Of a DNA stretch of 64,000 nt, positions 1-12,500 are shown piece by piece. A program made the position numbers and the translations under genes. Origin of the DNA: Ditylenchus dipsaci (Eukaryota; Nematoda; Chromadorea; Rhabditida; Anguinidae); assembly GCA_004194705.1 (NCBI GenBank), contig SADC01001285.1, forward strand, positions 372,001 through 436,000. Direction: 5' to 3'. Below the pieces are notes generated by a model. It had not been told where the DNA came from. It saw nothing but the letters and a program-made list of their open reading frames with translations, and searched no databases. How positions within the stretch are numbered: position 1 is the stretch's first letter; every line of letters starts with the position of its first letter.

Positions 1-524
1 GTAAATGTTACCACCAATATGTTATCTATGCTACTATGTTAAAAACACCGAGCGTGACACACACTGAACCACAGTACAAATATCAATTTCCGCCTTTTTA
101 TTTTTGATATTTTGATTATTTTTTTCCATACTATTTACAAACCTATATATCAATCGAAAGCCCACATTTTAGGAAACTTTTAGCTCTAGTGGCATTGCAA
201 AATAATTTTCAGATGAAAATATCTGCCCCTTCAAAGTTAAGGACAGTTTTTTGACATTTTTTAGAATTTGAATTTACAAATTTTGGTACTTATTCCGTTT
301 ATACCCCCCCCCCCCGGCCCCACCCCAGATTTTTGAAAAGTGACCCAAAAACACGTCCTAAGCTATTTTTTACGCTAAATACGACGCAAAAAACATTCCC
401 AAACAGTTTCCGATTTAAATATAAAATCTTTTTAAAAAATTGACTTCAACTCATGAAGGCCGAAAGGTCTTTTTAGAGTATTTTAGAATCATTTTTCGAT
501 TATTTTCACATTTTGAGGCTTAGG
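1..524. other. no gene seen; AT-rich spacer
   Basis: I see no splice-supported coding sequence or recognisable repeat boundary here. There is a C-run near 303-315 and generally T/A-rich sequence. Confidence 0.5.
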
Positions 525-645
525 CTCAGACAAGGGTAAGCTAGCGTATGTTAGGACGGACTCAAAAATGATTTTTGAAGTTAAAAAAATAAGAAAAACA
601 TGTTTGACTATGTCCTAACATACGCTGGCCTACCCTTACCCAAGC
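525..645. repeat. short palindromic repeat
   Basis: Two inverted arms, both containing AGCGTATGTTAGGAC or its near-complement (GTCCTAACATACGCTGG), enclose about 50 bp. A related motif lies near 29,450. Probably a small MITE; no target duplication was resolved. Confidence 0.6.
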
Positions 646-701
646 CTTATCGACGAATCTCTGGGGGGATTAGCACTGGGCTGGTGTAGAATTTTGACTT
701 T

Positions 702-862
702 ATGTAGCCCCAAAGAAAAAAGTGGCACTAGTAAAGAATCCTTGTCCAAAATATGCCTTGGTCCCCCCTGTTGTTTTTTTGTGAAAAACAGCTTGTGCCA
801 TTCACAAAAAAAACAACAGGGGGACCAAGGCATATTTTGGACAAGGATTCTTTACTAGTGCC
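702..862. repeat. 160-bp near-perfect palindrome
   Basis: GGCACTAGTAAAGAATCC at the left is matched by its reverse complement at the right, and the arms run through ACCAAGGCATATTTTGG to a short loop near 785. It directly abuts a mariner transposase fragment on its right and may be derived from that element. Confidence 0.75.
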
Positions 863-1125
863 GAAAGAAGTCGCAAGGTGTCAAGTCATAAGAGCAAGGT
901 GGCCACTTCAATAGGATCCCTTTTTGCTGGCACAGAGAGTTGCGCCCAATCCATCGATCAGGAAATTGCCGATTGAGATAGTCAATCACTTTTCTTTTGA
1001 TGTGCGGCGGCGCTCCATCTTGCTGGAGGATGAAGCTTTTGAAACCCTCCTTTTGACGATAAAATTCTCAGTTAACATTGCCCTCGAAGAAGAATGTACC
1101 AACGACGCCTTGGTCGCTGATCAAA
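840..1125 (-). pseudogene. Tc1/mariner transposase C-terminal fragment
   Basis: Read on the minus strand this encodes LQQDGAPPH, then DYLNRQFPDRWIGR, then WPP and DLTPCDFF. This is the second-Asp to third-acidic-residue block of a mariner-type DDE transposase, the cut-and-paste enzyme of these transposons. No single reading frame spans the block, the N-terminal DNA-binding part and first Asp are missing, and nothing upstream extends it. It is a dead fragment. The GAPPH block resembles that of the second mariner remnant at 59.2-59.5 kb, so both may come from related lineages. Confidence 0.7.
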
Positions 1126-1340
1126 ATCAGTATTGCTGATCAATATGGCCTTATATTTGTCGTAAAGTCTGAACTTTCATTGGACCTGTACTAAATTTTT
1201 TGAAAGAAAAGTTGAAATCTGATATTCATAACCTTCGTCTACTTTTTAATTTTACGTGGATAAACTTGAAAAAAAATCCTCTACAAGAAACAGCTGATAG
1301 GGTTGAGATAATTTTAAATTCTGTATAGGCTACACTCTGC

Positions 1341-1581
1341 TTGAAAGGGCATGCCAGCGCGCTACACGGTAAATAAAGGCGGGATCATCAGTTTTTTTAA
1401 ATCGTCTTTATTTTCACTCGTTTCAGGTCAATTCTGATATTTATGACCTTATCCTACTTTTAAAAGTAGGCAGAAAACTTTCGTCACATCAGGTATAACG
1501 CCTATAGAAAATAGTCAAGAGAAAAATAAATTACTGGTCCTCGCCTTAATTTAAGTGTAACGCGCTGGTATGTCCTTTTAA
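1341..1581. mobile_element. TTAA-type MITE, AGGGGCATGC family
   Basis: Terminal inverted repeats read AAAGGGCATGCCAGCGCG at the left and its diverged complement (CGCGCTGGTATGTCCTTT) at the right. The right end is followed by TTAA and the left has TTGA. Other copies are near 14.35, 25.18, 28.43 and 42.21 kb. The copy at 42.21 kb has a clean empty site, which fixes TTAA as the target duplication. Confidence 0.7.
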
Positions 1582-2104
1582 AGGAGCATGTTCACGCAGT
1601 CACTTTCAATAGTTGGAATGGGGACCAATCCTACAAGTGAAATTTCGCCACGAATTGTTTATTTTCAAATAAATATTTGTTTGCTTTTCAAGCAAATTCC
1701 TTTTTTTTGGCTTGTTATTTTTGCATCCAAGTCTTTTTTTTTTGACGTTGAGTGTTCCGCGAACTAAAACAATAAAAAGCAATCATTGGCATATTTGGCG
1801 CTACCGGAGTATACCCCCCCCAAATGCAATTTTCTTAAAAGTGTTTCCAAACACCCTATATCGACTCAAAATCGCCTCAGGAACTCGAAAAAGGCATTAT
1901 TTTTGAGTTTTGGTCAATAAAAAATCGAGTTTTGGGACCACCCAAAATTTCTTTTTTTGACCATTTTTAAGGGGACTCAGGGCTGTTTGGGGTGGGAAGG
2001 GACCAAAAAGAGGCCAATTTGTTCCAAAAAAGAGATGCTGAACATAGTTTTGAATACTGGTGCCTACCGCATAAATAAACTCTGGTATGCATGTTTTTTC
2101 ATGC
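1582..2104. other. no gene seen
   Basis: No conserved coding sequence was found. From about 2,040 the sequence is the long interspersed repeat that also occurs near 9.2, 10.2, 12.8 and 34.7 kb. Confidence 0.4.
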
Positions 2105-3130
2105 ATCCAGAGTAGGGTTGCTGAAATGTCCGGACATTTATATTTTGGACATATGTCCGGACATTTGTGGACATATGTCCAAAATTTCGGACACTTATAC
2201 AACCAAACTTTATTCAAAAAATTTCAATTAACGATACAATAATCGTTCATAGATACATCAAATTCATTTACAATTGAAGCTTTTTACTCAGTTTCCAATT
2301 CTATTTCTTCCACCGCTTCTTCCAGTCGGGTTTGGTTTAGGTTTGCTTTGTATACCGTCTAGGTGGTCTAAATTTACAATTTATTGCTACCGGACCTGGT
2401 TCTGAAACTCTTAATTCATAGTCTTTTGAAAACCTAGGGCTGAAAAAAGGAACAAAACAGATAAGATACCTGAGGACGTAAAATCCGCGGATTTTATCCC
2501 TATCCTCGCATTTAATGCGATGGTTGTTGATACCGGTCCTGGTTCTGGAACTATTAAGTAGTTCGAGCATCCACGTGGTTTGGGTACTATCAACGAGGTA
2601 TTGGGTAGCTTCTAGGTGGTTTGGGACCCATCCAAATGATTCGGGTAACTTACAGTTGGTTTGAGTAATATCCATTTATTTGGGTAACGTCTAGGTGGTC
2701 TAAATTTACAATACTAGTGGAAGTTTCAATAAATTATATTTTTCTTTTGTCATTTTCAATCTGAAAATAAAAATCAGAAAGAGTAGCAAATAAACTGTAA
2801 AAAAAAATTGTGTAACAATCTCATTTATATATGTCCGATTTTAATAAGGGCGGACATTTTGCAGGACATATGTCCGGACATATGTCCATAAATGTCCGGA
2901 CATATGTCCGGACATATGTCCATTCAGCAACCCTAATCCAGAGTCACTTTCGAGTGATTTGCGTCTAAGGTATGTGGGTGTGCGCATCTGAACCCCAGGA
3001 TCCCTGTGCCGAAGGGGCAGGGGGCTTGGTTGGTTAGAGATGCGCGCACTCACTTACCTTAGACATGATTCTGAGCAAGACTCTTGATCAAAAAGGCATT
3101 TAGAGGTACTTTTTGGCCAGTCCCATGATG
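2040..3130. repeat. interspersed repeat R1 (interrupted copy)
   Basis: This copy contains GCATGTTTTTTCATGCATCC, then TCACTTTCGAGTGATTTG, then GTGTGCGCATCT and a GGGGGCTTGG segment. It is split by the hAT-like element at 2,113-2,935. Further copies lie at 9.24-9.42, 10.19-10.38, 12.77-13.13 and 34.62-34.90 kb. The family is unidentified. Confidence 0.75.
2113..2935. mobile_element. hAT-like element, word GTCCGGAC
   Basis: Ends read TAGGGTTGCTGAA and TTCAGCAACCCTA, flanked on both sides by the identical 8-bp duplication ATCCAGAG (2,105-2,112 and 2,936-2,943). Removing the element restores an uninterrupted R1 repeat. The two subterminal zones (about 2,126-2,195 and 2,830-2,925) are arrays of the self-complementary words TGTCCGGACA and GGACATATGTCC. 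The middle holds degenerate repeats of roughly 25 bp containing TAGGTGGTTTGGG and no transposase that I recognise. The 8-bp duplication and YAGGG end are hAT features; the assignment rests on them alone. Confidence 0.85.
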
Positions 3131-3215
3131 TTTTAACATCAGTTAAACATCTTGAAAGATGTCTGATTGCACCCACTTTAAGACCACTCTCTAGCACTTT
3201 AGTAATACTTTAGAG

Positions 3216-3363
3216 CAGGGATCGTGTATGAATTTCTTTATCGTTTTTAATCATATTCCAAAAAATATCTTAAGGGTAAATCTCAAAAATAAATAAGATT
3301 TAGAGTCTTTTTTGGCTCAAAAATAAGATCAAATCTTATTAATAACATCATATATGATCCCTG
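3216..3363. mobile_element. small hAT-like MITE
   Basis: Ends CAGGGATCGTGTATGA and TCATATATGATCCCTG enclose repeated AATAAGAT/ATCTTATT words. The flanks CTTTAGAG and CTTTACAA agree at 6 of 8 positions, consistent with an aged 8-bp target duplication. Confidence 0.7.
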
Positions 3364-3667
3364 CTTTACAATGCTATTCTTATTGTTCTGACTTGCTTTT
3401 ACGCGATTTATTTGTTTCGAGTAATCTGAAATTTCAAACGAAAGAATTTTTTTCAGACACCTTATAAGACTACTCCCATTAAGTGAAAAAAGGACATGAA
3501 TTACAACAAAGGTTACCCGGGTTTGGTGAGGTCAGAGAGCATCAAATACGATACAAATTTCCCTACAGAAAAAAATAATTAAAAAGGAAACTTTGGAAGC
3601 TATGTTTCTTGAACAAAACTGCCTGGCAAGAAAATTAATTTCGGACAATTTTTCTTTTACACTCACA

Positions 3668-5392
3668 TTAAAATTTGCCTTGAATTTCATCCACTGGTTG
3701 TGCTACTTCTGTCTTGAAACTGATGTTGATAAGTCTCTAAAATATTTTTGTTAGGTTTTTAATTAACAGACAACCACTTACTTCGGCCGTTTCAATAGAG
3801 CGCGTGACAACATAATCCAGAAAACTGCGAGCATCTGATTTAAACGCTAATGAACTGCTTCTTAAGTCGTTGAAGTAGTCGTGCTTGGCACAATTATAGA
3901 TGACTATTGGGGGCATTCCAAACCCATGGAGACATGCATTCATCAGTTGCCTGGAGCATCGGCCGTTTCCATCACCGTGTGGATGAATTGACGCCTAAAT
4001 TTTCAGTTATATACAGAGAGTGAAAAAAGACACCACATTTATTTTGTTCTACCAATTTCTTTAGGTGGTTTTTAGGCTAATACTTTTTACTGTTCTCAAA
4101 TTTCTTTTTATTCGGCGCTTTGTGCAACTTTTTGAAATTTTTTTCTGTGTTTAAATAATTTTTTATGCAAACCAACCACGTTGAGCATTATGGACTTATT
4201 AGAATTGAAGTAAATCTTGGTGAAAAAAGTTTTTTCTTAGAATTATGTTCTAATTTAAAAGTATCTTGAGGGGAGAAAAAGGAACCATATTTTTTAACTA
4301 AACACTTTTTGACTAAACAAAGTGAAATCAAGTTGGAAACATAATAAGATCAGTAAAATAATTTTTTAGAAAAATTCCAGGAACTCATGGTATAGGCAAG
4401 TATTATAAAAGCTAACATGATAGAAGTGAAGAAAAGCAGAGAGTTCTGCCGGATGAATGCGCTCCAAGTTCTCCTTGTTTCGGAAGAAGTCCACCATTTC
4501 ATCCACCAGAGCAGGCACAGCGTCAGGAGAAGGAAGAACAACGATTTCTGGAGGAACGCCTAGCTGAACAGGAATGTCACGAAGCTTTCCTGCGTACTCT
4601 GGCTTAGACCTGCTCACACACGCACTGTGGATTTCCAACAGTTTCTGAATTCTTTCATTTGATTTTGCTTGAAATTTCATGTAAACAATTTTTAATGATA
4701 CTTAAAAATTCCAAAATTTCTTTTAAATTTCATTTTTTGATTTTATAATTAAACCTTTTCTGTGAGCAAACCAAAAACAAAATATCACCTGTACGCTGAA
4801 ATCTTCCATTTTAAGTTTTTTTTCCTCCAACAAAGCCATCGCTTCCTTCATATCGAATATCTCGTCTGCATTTTCCACTCTCTCATCATTTGGCGGAAGC
4901 TGTCCAAAGTGAAGCAAATCATGCACATTCTTCACACTCAAAGTGTTGCCTTCTATGGCCGTTGTGTTGTGGATTTGATGGTAGTACATGGATTGCAACT
5001 CAGCATGCAAGCTTGGATCAGATCTAGGAATGGATTCCAGCCTCAAAAGGCACTGATTGAGTACATCCAGCTGCTTATTCAAGTAGTTGTCCACTTTTGG
5101 CTGGATTTTGGTGCGCAATCTGAATTTCAGATTATTAATTAAGCTGAAAAAATATCAGTATACTTAAGAGCTTTTAAGTTGCCGCAGTTTTGGTAGAGAG
5201 AGGAGTTGTAGGCGTTATATGCTAAGTTAGGCTCTTCAGGGTAGACCTTCTCAGCAATAAATCCAGCTTGGCAAAGCAGATGCGTGTCTCCTTTGTGCGA
5301 TAGTAAAGCTTGATCAACAACATTTTCTGCCTCCTTGAATTTGCCCTCTTCTATGAGAGCATATGTTCTTTGCATGATTTTTCTCACTCCAT
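3668..5392 (-). CDS. FICD: FICD-type protein adenylyltransferase (Fic domain)
   Basis: FICD is an ER membrane enzyme that AMPylates and de-AMPylates the chaperone BiP. Exons, all in phase, are 3668-3736, 3782-3994, 4417-4644, 4789-5119 and 5164-5392, with introns of 45-422 bp. In order the protein shows TPR-like helices (EEGKFKEAENVVDQAL), the inhibitory-helix motif TTAIEGNTL whose Glu restrains AMPylation, the LLEIH segment, RIHPAELSAFLHFYH, and the Fic core HPHGDGNGR with the catalytic His. It ends RLINISFKTEV...GKF*. The family core is usually HPFxDGNGR, so the Phe is His here. Exon 5392 begins after a good acceptor; a possible upstream exon at 5463-5489 supplies an ATG, but the signal-anchor seen in animal FICD was not found, so the N terminus is incomplete. 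I am sure of the family. Confidence 0.9.
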
Positions 5393-5508
5393 CTAAAAGA
5401 AAATGCATCAGAACATATTTTTTCTTTGCTCGGTGTAAAGAATTATTTTATTCTCACTCACTATCATTCTGATGCTGGAACAAGATCATTAAACATAAAG
5501 GGCCTAAC

Positions 5509-5703
5509 CAGGGTTGCGATATGATCTTATTCATAAGATTCGATCTCATTTTGGGACCAAAATCTTATAAATTTTTGAGATTTGCCATAAAAATTTTTTA
5601 GGGCAAAAATAACGACAAGCACTAAATAAAATTGTGTTTTTTGCCAAAAATGCTTTATTTTTGGAAAATAACCTTATTCCAAAAAAAATCATATCGAAAC
5701 TCT
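5509..5703. mobile_element. small hAT-like MITE, word ATAAGAT
   Basis: Left end CAGGGTTGCGATATGATC and right end ATCATATCGAAACTCT. The flanks GGCCTAAC and GGCCTAGC match at 7 of 8 bases. The interior repeats ATCTTAT/ATAAGAT. It lies just upstream of the FICD exons. Confidence 0.65.
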
Positions 5704-6562
5704 GGCCTAGCCGTTTTATTGTCAGTGGTTCACCTGATTGTTTCATTTTGTAGAAAGTTTTTGAAAAAACAAGGTGATTCTAGGCTTAGTTTTCTAAGAA
5801 ACAAAGCGGAAAAATCTGTACAGTAGTTCGATGATTAGGAAAAGTTTTGGAGTAGAAAAAGGTCAGGCCCTTCAAGAAGGGTCTCTTCACAACAAAGAAT
5901 CTATCTGATGACATATAATATTTTTCTTTCTGACAAATTATGTATTTGCAACTTAATATAGCAAAAAGCTATGTATTGGTTTGTCACGTTTAAGTTGCAC
6001 TGCTACAATACAGTCACCTCTGTCCATAAGGACCCTAAAGTGACCCCGAAGGACTCGATACGCAGCTGGGCTCAATATTTTTACGCCCAGTTTCGGTATT
6101 TTTGCTGATTTTGATATTTGGGTCTCTGAAAATTGCAAGGATTATGAATCTACAATTTAAGAAAAGAAAAAAGAGCAATTTAAGAAAAGGCAGAGTACCT
6201 GTCTTAACGGACAGATATTTAGGAATGAACCCGTTGTTTTTTGCCTTTGAGATATAAATCCAGCCGTATCTCGTTATAAAATACCCCCCTGGGACTGACT
6301 CTAGGAGTATGTTATAACAAGGGTCTAATGTAGTCATTTTATTTAACGTCTGGCCACATTATATGTCTTAAGGGGTATGTTATAACGGTGTTTAACGGTG
6401 TTATAACAAGGCTGGACTGTATCAGCATTAGCAAAAGGGGCCAACGAGTGGGTCTAAAAAATTTTTGGGCCCAGCGGGAGTTCTTTATGGAGTCTTTATG
6501 GAGAGCTTCAGAGTTTGTTGCACAGAGTCGACTGTATTTAATGTAAAACACTAGTAAAATAC
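5704..6562. other. no gene seen between FICD and the MPN gene
   Basis: This stretch should hold the 3' exon(s) of the MPN gene, whose last recognised exon ends in phase 1 at 6,563, but I could not pick them out. It includes GTTATAACAAGG-type repeat words near 6,320-6,420. Confidence 0.4.
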
Positions 6563-9500
6563 CTGTTGGCGGGACATAGACTGTGGCTTTTGGAGGCTGA
6601 GGAAAGGCCATCTTCTCGGCAAATTCTCTTTTGTAGTCCGTTGACTTAAAGTCGGCCAGACGATTTAGGTGCTCAGCATGCTCTGTAGGACAGCTGGCCA
6701 AAGCCAATCGAACAAATAAATCAGTCTATAAAAATACAAATGAGCCAAAAATCATATATTTGCTTACAAATGAGCTGTCAGGCTGAGAAGCGTGCTCCAT
6801 ATTTATCTGATTGAACTTTTCCTGCAATAAATAACAAACGCTCTCCATATAATTTGTAAAAAAATTACTTCCTGTAGCCTAAACGCAGATTTCTCATCAT
6901 TTTTCGGACCAGCAATAAGAATGTCACAGCGCGGAAACTCCTCCAAAAGAGCTTGGTGAATATTGAGGTCTTGCTAAAAAAACAGAGAAGTTTTTTATAT
7001 ACCGAAAAGAGGACCTCAGCATTTCCGCCTATTCTGTACCAACCAATAACTTGCTTTTCTTCATGAATATTCTGCGCCTTGGCTGCGATTGATGAAATAT
7101 CCGTGATGTCTGGAACTGAAATCAGGTCTTTCTACAACGTTTAAAATAACCAAAATTTCGTTTGGTGTGAAGAAGTTGAAACTATTATGTTTGAATTATT
7201 TTAAAAGGTCAATATCATATTTTTAGCGACCTGCAAAGCTCGTCGTGACACAGGTTTGATCCTCTTTCACGATCACCGATTCATATTCATCTTGACTGTC
7301 CACTCGCTTAGCCCCACCTTCCGTGCTCTGTTCATTCTTGACGTCTTCTCTATCTTCTAGGTCCACTCTAACTTCTGAATTTTTAGCGTCTTCAGCATCT
7401 TTCAGTTTCGATCGTTTTGTATCCCTGAGATTCGACAGCTCATAGCCATAGCTAGGATCAGCCTGTAATTGTGTATGTATAAACATGGGAACTATGGCGA
7501 ATTTCAAGTTCACTTGTAACCCAAAAGCTTTTGAAACTTAAATGACCATGAAACTTCATAAGCGCAGCAATTTGGAAATTCGAATTCGCGCTGGACTACC
7601 CTAATTTTGTCAATAAAGTTTTCGAATTGTTTTTTGTTTGCATGTAAATTTTTTTCAAAATGTACAACCGTTTATTAGGCGAGCCCAAAGTTGCTCGACA
7701 ATGCCCGATCGGACGACTTATCCTAATTTCACTGCACCAGAAGGTGCAAATTCACTGCACCATGCACCATAAAAAACCGCTACGAAAAACAGCTACAGCA
7801 AAACAAAAACTGGGATGACAACTGGGATGACAAAAATGTAATAATTTTCTGATTTGTTTGGTAAAACATCAAAATTGCTGGAGCAACAGAACCTTTGGGG
7901 CCCCACTCGCCAGAACCAAAGGGGTCCCAGTCATTTTAAGTATAATCTATGCAAAAAAAAGTTCAATTTGAATTCGCGCCTTACTTATTTTTCGCATAGA
8001 TTAGACTTAAAATGACTGGGACCCTTTGGTTCTGGCGAGTGGGGCCCCAAAGGTTCTGGATAGCCAAATTGCTTTATTCCTAACATTTTTCTTTAGCAAC
8101 AAGAAGAAGAAGTGGTGGCTACGGTACACGTGGTGGCAGCTGTGATAGCCTACTTGTTGGATGGTACATCTTCATGAAAATGTGCTACTATCAAGGGCTT
8201 TTTGAGTCCCCTATTCAACGTTTAAGGACTTAATCTTCAATGGGACACCTTTCCACAATCATTTTTCAATGTTAGCAGTATTTACTTGCTTTGCTATATG
8301 GCTGCTTGCCGTTATTGTTGGGGATGTGCCTGTACCTGCTGATTTCAGGTATCTTGAAGTTCAGGAGGCCTATCGACGAGGGCAGCTGTTGGTGCTACCT
8401 GATAGGGTTCACTACCTCGCTCAGATTGGTACTAGCGGTTCACCATTGGCTATTGCCTGGCCTTGGGTTCCTTATCTTGATGAGGATATCCTCATTAATA
8501 GTCACTCTCTCCATACCCTTTTGTTAAGGGGTCCTATTGAAGGTGCATCAGTTGAAGCTACTGTTCAGAGTGGCATGGATGCCCTTAATACTATAATCCA
8601 TGCTAGTACCCTAGAGGGCTGAAGTACACTTATTGGCCAGATCCAAAATTGAGTTTTTTGAAGTCTAAGTATTTCATATGCCCTATAAACTAGAGGTGTG
8701 CACGGGATCGGGATCCCTCCCGAACGGGATCCCGATTCGGAAGATTTTGGTACTGAATCCCGATCTCGAATCCCTCCCGATCGATTTTGAAAATCCCGAT
8801 CCCAATCCCGAAAAACGCCAAAACCCGATGAGCATTTTCAAAAGCATTTTTGGACAGAAATATTTTCATTTTTGCATGATTTTGCGCTTTTTTAAATTTA
8901 TTTTTCCTTTTTTGGACAGATTTTGAATCTGACAGGTCCTGCCGATTCTTCCATCAGGTTTGATTATTTTTCCCTTTGTATCACAGCAATTTATGCGAGT
9001 AGGATGTCTCAAAAAATTTCACCGATTATAGACGTTTATGAATTTCGTCGTGAAGTGAATTCGGTATTTTGTATTTTGGCTGATTACTCATGGATTCGAC
9101 AGATCGGCAAATCCCGAAATTTTGATCGGGATCCTGAAGAGATCTCGAATATTTTTCTACGTAATCCCGATCCCGATGCCGAATGTTTTTTTAGTTCCAA
9201 TCCCTTTCCAGAAATCCCTCCCGAAGTTGCTTGGGGTTGAGATGCGCACACCCACATACCTTAGACGCAAATCACTCGAAAGTGACTCTGGATGCATGAA
9301 AAAACATGCATACCAGAGTTTCTGTATGCGGTCAGCCCCAGCTAACAAAACTATGTTCGAATTCCATCTTTTTAGGACTCTAGGTACCATTTTCAGGTTG
9401 TTTACCTTGGTCCCACAAGGCAAAAAGTCGAATTTCGGTCAAAAATTTTTTTTTGCCAAAAATCAACTTTTTAGGTCAGAAAATGCCCGAAAACACCTTT

Positions 9501-12500
9501 TAATCGTTTTCAGCACATAAGAATTACTTAGAAATGGTTAAAACCTGATTTTGAAAAAAAAAATTGTTGTGGGGGGGGGGGGGTGGTTATTAGTAGGGTT
9601 GGCCTCCCTCCCTCCCCCCCCCTCCCCCCGCTTTTAGACCAAATTTTCCTTATACCTCCCCCCGCTCCTCCCCCCGCAAAAAAAATTGACGACCTCCCCC
9701 CCGTTTCTCCCCCCCCCCCCGGTCCCAAAATGACCCCCGTCGCCCCCCACAAAAAATCCCAGTCGAAAAAACTCTCGGATGAGGTCATTTTCAGAACAGC
9801 AGCCGAGAAGGGTCAAGATTTATCGAACCAGAGGAGTGGCAATATCGTAGCTTTGACTTCAGAAGTGTTTCAAAAGCCTTCAAATTCATTATAGACTGCT
9901 GTTTCAAAAAATTTCAGTCCCGAGGCTTGTAAATTAATCAGGCACCCCCCGCCACTGCCCCCGCTCACAGCTTCCTCCCCCCGCTCCTCCCCCCCGCAAA
10001 AAAAATTGGCCACCTCCCCCCCGCTTCTCCCCCCGCAAATTTTTTTAGTCTAATCTCCCCCCCGCACCCCAAAAAGCGAGGGGGAGGCCAACCCTAGTTA
10101 TTAGCTACTAGCTCCAAAATTTCGATTGCCTTGGTCCCCCATTTTTTTCATTCATTTTTTGACTTAAACACCTTTTTTTAATCTAATAAGATGGAATTTG
10201 AACATAGTTTTGTTAACTGGGGCCTACCGCATAAAAAAGTCTGGTATGTATGCTTTTTTATGAATCCAGAGTCGCTTTCGAGTGATTTGTGTCTAAGGTA
10301 TGTGGGTGTGCGCATCTCAACTCCAAGCCCCAAAAAGGGGGCAGGGGGCTTGAGAGTCAGAGATGCGCGCACTGACTTTCTTTATACACAGGTATCCCAT
10401 AATTTTTTTTCAAAAATAAGTATATTTTTTTAAAAACTAAGATTTTCCGTTTAAAAGAGCATATTTTCAAAAAAAACTAAGATTTTCGGTACAAAAGAAT
10501 CAGTAGCTCTCGAATAATTTCATAATAAATAAAAAAACTAAGATTCGGGGTGCCGAAATAAGTAGAATTCTTATAAATAAATAGATATGAGATCCCTGCT
10601 TATACATGATTGCGAGCACGACTCTTGATCGATAATGCATAAAGAGACTCTTTTTGCTCAGCTCCAGTGACCAAAACGGGGTAAAATACCGAAAAATGGT
10701 AGGCTTAGAGAAAAATACTCTTTAGAGGAGAAGCACTTGAGATTTTACGAACATCGACGTTCAATGCAAAAAAGTTGGCCTTTAAACTGCATGATTTTGG
10801 CTAAACTGCTTTGTCAGAGGGTTGCTCAAAAAGGGGTTTTAACCACGTTTTTGCGCGTTTTTGGCTGCTGAAACTATAGAAAAAATGTTTGGTCGCGAAG
10901 CGGCCAAATACCCCCTCCCAAATTACTTTAGGAGTTTTCAAAGGCATCCAGGTACTCTTTCCAAGTGGTTAATATTGGTTCCCCAAGTCAAAAAGTCAAT
11001 TTGGAGTCAATTTTTTTTCATTATCAAAAATGGTCTTCCGCTCTTTAAGACAGATCAGCCCATCATTTTAATATTCAACTTTTCGTGGCGTTGTCTGTTT
11101 TGATTAAGAGCACAGGTTGCAACATCGGGTGTGGTTTTTCTAGTCCTTCAAGTAAAATCCCGTTTATTTTTTAAAGTTACCTCTCTGATGTTTTTTTCTG
11201 AACGAGGCCTCTTTCTTTCGTTCGTAGAACTATGCTCAGCCTGTAAATCATGAATATATGAACATTTTTCGACTTAACGCGAGAATTCCTGACTGTAACG
11301 TTTGACTACCTGTGAGTTTTCAGACCTGCTAAGCACGATGATCGCAAAATCAGACCTTCGAACCTAAGTATCTTTTTTACGGCAACTTTCGCAGTAACTC
11401 TTTCAAAAAAGTCTGCTTTTTTCTTCAGGCTGGTGATCAGTGAATTTAACTAGCTCAGAACTAACTTTGACTAGCTTTTTCTAAATTTAAATCTTTTTTG
11501 TCTTGAACGGAAACAAAAACAAAAAAGTGATGTCTTAATACAAAGAGCAGTTTCTCAAATAAATCGACCATTCTGAACACGAATCCATTGTCAGAATTTC
11601 AAGTTTGCAAGTCTTTTACGTCAAACTGATTTTCACGACATTTTGTCGGGCTCTTCTTTACTCTTTCTAGACCGACCAAAAGCTGATTTCACATGACTTT
11701 GATGCACTATCGGATGATTTTTCATGTTGATTTCGAATATTTAGTCTGTTTTACAACTAAACGGCCTCTGTGCAAATTCACCTATGTTTTTAATAACAAT
11801 GTGAATTTTCAAAACGATCTTTTTTTATTCTTTAATTTTTCACCCACAACAATTTTTCGGATATAGGCAAACGACACACCATTAGAAAGCCCGGAAAAAG
11901 GGCTTTCTTATGAGCATGAAAGATAATTCTGAGCTAGTTAAATTTACTGCTCACCAGCCTGAAGAATAAAGCAGACATTTTTGAAAGAGTTGCTGCGAAC
12001 GTTGCCGTAAAAAGGGGCATTGCACTTAGGTTCGAAGGTCTGATTTTGTGATCATCGTGCTCAGCAGGTCTGAAAACTTCCAGGTAGTCAAACGTTACAG
12101 TCGGGAATTCTCGTGTTAAAAAACGCATACAGTCAAACCTCGATTTTACGACACCCACCTCAGGTTCGTTACCACCCAGGGTCCAACACTTCTTTTAACC
12201 CCACTTTTCAAATAATTTATCGATTCTATTTTGACAGTCTGGTCGCAAATGTCGTAAGGATTCCGATTTTGCCGATCATTTTTCAAAAACCTAAAGTTTT
12301 CGCTTTTAAAAAATCGAAACCTCGATTTAACGACCCTCTACTTTTCAAAAGGGGGTCGTTAAATCGAGGTTTTGATTTTTTAATAGCGAAAACTCTAGAT
12401 TTCTGAAAAACAATCGGCGAAATCGGAATCCTTACGATATTTGTAACCAGACTGTCAAAAAAGAATCGATAAAATATTTTGAAAAGGGGGTTAAAAAAGT

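Noticed and set aside
9528..9894. Proline-rich or glycine-rich ORFs
   Set aside because: They are readings of C-runs in the hAT-like element and have no coding character.
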